Assembly (NCBI GenBank): GCA_947176115.1
Contig: CAMWPK010000086.1
Span: 1-6,599 of the forward strand
Reading direction: 5' to 3'
Origin: an uncultured Clostridia bacterium
GTDB taxonomy: Bacteria; Bacillota; Clostridia; Christensenellales; UBA3700
DNA: 6,599 nucleotides
How positions within the stretch are numbered: the stretch's first letter is position 1; each line of letters opens with the position of its first letter. Positions 5,303 to 6,599 of this stretch are shown piece after piece. The notes under the pieces were generated by a model. The model did not search any database. It was not told the origin of the DNA and worked only from the letters and a program-made list of their open reading frames with translations. Position numbers and translations under genes: made by a program.

Positions 5303-6556
5303 TCACTCGGGTAACTTTAGATCTCCTTCCTTGATCCAGCCGACTTTTCTGAACAACAGACAGAATGCCCAGCTCAATACTGCTGGAAGCGCTATCATAA
5401 GCAAGATTACACCGGTAATTATAAGAGCCAAATTGCCACCTTGCGATTTGTATGCCGTAAAAATCTCTATGATACCTACAAATCCGCAAGTACCCATTCC
5501 ACCGCCTGACGCTCCGCACATCAATTTGAAGGCGCACGTCGAAAGCGGTCCGCATATTGCGCTCGCAATTATCGGCGGTAACATTATGCGCGGATTCCTC
5601 ATTACGTTGGGAATCTGCAACATCGAAGTGCCTATACCTTGCGATATAAGTCCGCCCCAGCCGTTTTCCTTAAAACTCATTACGGCAAAGCCAACCATTT
5701 GACATGCGCAACCGACCGTCGCCGCTCCGCCTGCAATATACATAGCGTATATCTGCTCCGCCGTAGAAGTATCGCTGGTAAGAATCGGTGATGCGATAGC
5801 TACCCAAATCGCCGCGCTTGACGTAGGCAATGTCAAAAGAATACCCATAATTACGGCTACCACTATGCCCATAAAGAACGGCGTTATGCTTGTCGCAATA
5901 GCAATGCCCTTGCCTAGCATATTGACAAGCCATATAAACGGCCACGACACGAATGCGCCGAATATAGCCACTAAAAGCGATACGAGCGGTACGATTATTA
6001 TATCGAGTTTTGTCTTGCCGGCGACAAGTCCGCTTATCTCGCAAGCCATCAACGCCGTGACGTACGCGCCTATAGGATTGCCAGGACGAGTGGCGTTGCC
6101 TGCAAAAATCTTGCCAGCCAAAGCGCCAACTGCATTAGCGTCCCAACCTGCAGTAATAAACGTGTCCGCCCATGCTCCTACGAAACCCGCAACTATTGCG
6201 CTGAATATTACGAGCGGTGGCATCTTGAGTTTGTGCGCAATACCCGCGCCGATACCTGCGCCCATAAGAAGCGACGCAATTTTACCTGCTATGACAAGTA
6301 GTCTGCCGACTGCATTCTTCTCAGTAAATACGTACTGACCGAGCGTGGTAAATATCGTACCTATAATCAAGGTGACGAATAGTCCCTGCGCCATGCCTGT
6401 GAACGCGTCAATAAACCATCTCTTTGAAAGTTTTTTGGTAAATGTCCAAAACTTGTTTTGATTTTTCCCGTCTGGGTTTTGTGGGGATTTTGAAACTACT
6501 TCTTCCACTTGGGCTTTCTGCTCTTCTTCGGCAGTGATAATAGGCTTTTCGTCCAT
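5303..6556 (-). CDS. PTS EIIC-like membrane protein of the PfoR family
   Basis: 417 residues with about ten hydrophobic segments (roughly 53-75, 85-107, 113-134, 160-180, 184-212, 227-257, 267-295, 325-346, 352-368, 376-402). Family signatures are GNPIGAYVTAL at 159-169, GGAATVGCACQMVGFAVMSF at 276-295, GTSMLQIPNVMRNPRIMLPP at 309-328 and GGGMGTCGFVG at 351-361. These match the EIIC-type family that includes PfoR of Clostridium perfringens, described as a putative toxin regulator (COG3641). No EIIA or EIIB domain is fused or encoded in the window, so sugar transport would need partners elsewhere, and the substrate is unknown. Residues 1-46 are a polar, acid-rich extension not typical of short family members. 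GGGAG (6564-6568) lies 7 bases before the ATG and supports this start. It ends with a strong terminator. Membrane location is certain; function is open. Confidence 0.85.
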   Translation of the reverse strand: MDEKPIITAEEEQKAQVEEVVSKSPQNPDGKNQNKFWTFTKKLSKRWFIDAFTGMAQGLFVTLIIGTIFTTLGQYVFTEKNAVGRLLVIAGKIASLLMGAGIGAGIAHKLKMPPLVIFSAIVAGFVGAWADTFITAGWDANAVGALAGKIFAGNATRPGNPIGAYVTALMACEISGLVAGKTKLDIIIVPLVSLLVAIFGAFVSWPFIWLVNMLGKGIAIATSITPFFMGIVVAVIMGILLTLPTSSAAIWVAIASPILTSDTSTAEQIYAMYIAGGAATVGCACQMVGFAVMSFKENGWGGLISQGIGTSMLQIPNVMRNPRIMLPPIIASAICGPLSTCAFKLMCGASGGGMGTCGFVGIIEIFTAYKSQGGNLALIITGVILLMIALPAVLSWAFCLLFRKVGWIKEGDLKLPE

Positions 6557-6592
6557 ATCTAAGCTCCCAATGTGTATATTTATATTGGTATT

Positions 6593-6598
6593 ATTATA
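6593..6598 (-). promoter_or_regulatory. Probable -10 box for the EIIC-like gene
   Basis: A perfect TATAAT is read on the minus strand at the very edge of the window. The -35 region would lie outside, so it cannot be checked. The predicted start near 6586 would give a leader of about 30 bases containing the GGGAG ribosome binding site. Confidence 0.45.
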
Positions 6599-6599
6599 G

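Noticed and set aside
5235..5555. 106-codon minus-strand reading frame overlapping the 3' end of the EIIC-like gene
   Set aside because: It lies in another frame of a well-supported membrane protein gene, has an unusual Arg/Tyr/Ser-rich composition, and its end is simply the translated REP-like repeat.
5670..6044. 124-codon minus-strand reading frame inside the EIIC-like gene, considered as a sign of frameshift
   Set aside because: The main frame is intact from start to stop with all family motifs, so this is a shadow with no recognisable features.

Overview
This window looks like a piece of a low-GC, endospore-forming Firmicute (Clostridia-like) chromosome. The reasons are the AT-rich intergenic DNA, strong GGAGG-type ribosome binding sites in front of most genes, TTGACA/TATAAT-type promoters, and the sporulation pair yqfC-yqfD followed by phoH, a gene order conserved in spore formers. 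No plasmid, phage, transposase, CRISPR array, tRNA or rRNA was seen. All supported genes lie on the minus strand, so transcription runs from high to low coordinates.

Layout in the direction of transcription (6599 to 1). (1) 6556-5303 encodes a stand-alone PTS EIIC-like membrane protein of the PfoR type (COG3641/PF13303-like). It has a -10 box at the window edge, a GGGAG ribosome binding site and, after the stop, a REP-like intergenic repeat and a strong bidirectional hairpin terminator (5203-5234). (2) 5106-3325 encodes an M3B oligoendopeptidase F with its own promoter and a probable terminator. (3) 3218-1734 encodes the replicative helicase DnaB, also with its own promoter, and carries an unusual acidic C-terminal tail. 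(4) A 96-base gap (1638-1733) holds a micro-ORF with an excellent ribosome binding site, inverted repeats and candidate promoters. (5) 1637-1 is a tightly overlapping operon: yqfC (1637-1365), yqfD (1368-232) and the 5' end of phoH (245-1, cut by the window edge).

Functionally, dnaB and pepF are housekeeping genes (replication fork helicase, cytosolic peptide breakdown) that appear to be separate transcription units. yqfC-yqfD-phoH is a sporulation-associated block with 4-bp and 14-bp gene overlaps, which suggests translational coupling. The EIIC-like gene has no EIIA or EIIB partner in the window, and its substrate is unknown.

No clearly new multi-gene system is visible. The least explained DNA is the dnaB-yqfC gap: yqfC has no recognisable Shine-Dalgarno, while an 11-codon micro-ORF just upstream has a near-perfect one, both framed by inverted repeats. 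The REP-like repeat at about 5240-5280 and the acidic, SSB-tip-like tail of DnaB are the other points worth checking.
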